NCBI GenBank assembly: GCA_013399115.1
Contig: VXAA01001101.1
Location: 494,164 to 558,163 of the forward strand
Direction of reading: 5' to 3'
From: Anseranas semipalmata
Taxonomy: Eukaryota; Chordata; Aves; Anseriformes; Anseranatidae
DNA length: 64,000 bases
In this document: positions 63,990 to 64,000 of the stretch, piece by piece
How positions within the stretch are numbered: position 1 is the stretch's first letter
Layout: each line of letters opens with the position of its first letter
The notes under the pieces: model-generated
What the model saw: only the letters and a program-made list of their open reading frames with translations
Told to the model about the DNA's origin: nothing
Database searches by the model: none
Position numbers and translations under genes: made by a program

Positions 63990-64000
63990 AAAAAAAAAAA

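Overview
The window looks like bird genomic DNA, probably a galliform macrochromosome, although the species cannot be fixed from the sequence. The reasons are remnants of the avian CR1 LINE family, low gene density with compact introns, and two recognisable single-copy vertebrate genes with amniote-like proteins. A run of 89 Ns (32954-33042) marks an assembly gap. No bacterial, phage or CRISPR-like feature was seen.

Two genes lie on the minus strand, in the same order and orientation as on human chromosome 8q22. TMEM67 (meckelin) enters from the right edge. Its last five coding exons lie between 63620 and 59583, and a possible sixth touches the window end. PDP1 (pyruvate dehydrogenase phosphatase catalytic subunit 1) follows about 27 kb further along the minus strand. 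A short alternative coding first exon (32731-32701) sits in a CpG island. After a 2.96-kb intron comes one large coding exon (29741-28090), and the likely 3' UTR ends near 25760.

The rest is non-coding. 1-25.7 kb lies downstream of PDP1 and carries microsatellites, a short CR1 tail (6.4 kb) and a decayed CR1 ORF2 copy (16.0-17.4 kb) with a second CR1 tail nested inside it. 33.4-56.4 kb separates the two genes and includes some GC-rich stretches where long open frames appear on both strands by chance.

The most notable observation is at 36.88-37.6 kb. It is an intronless, disabled copy of SPCS1 (signal peptidase complex subunit 1) on the minus strand. Its stop codon is followed within about 8 bases by a same-strand CR1 3' segment. 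This is the layout expected of a chimeric retrocopy made by CR1 reverse transcriptase switching template. Other items are a (TCCCG)9 array next to the PDP1 promoter with strong G-quadruplex potential on the minus strand, a conserved split-codon alternative N-terminus of PDP1, and a degenerate tandem repeat in a TMEM67 intron. I found no clearly new protein-coding system.
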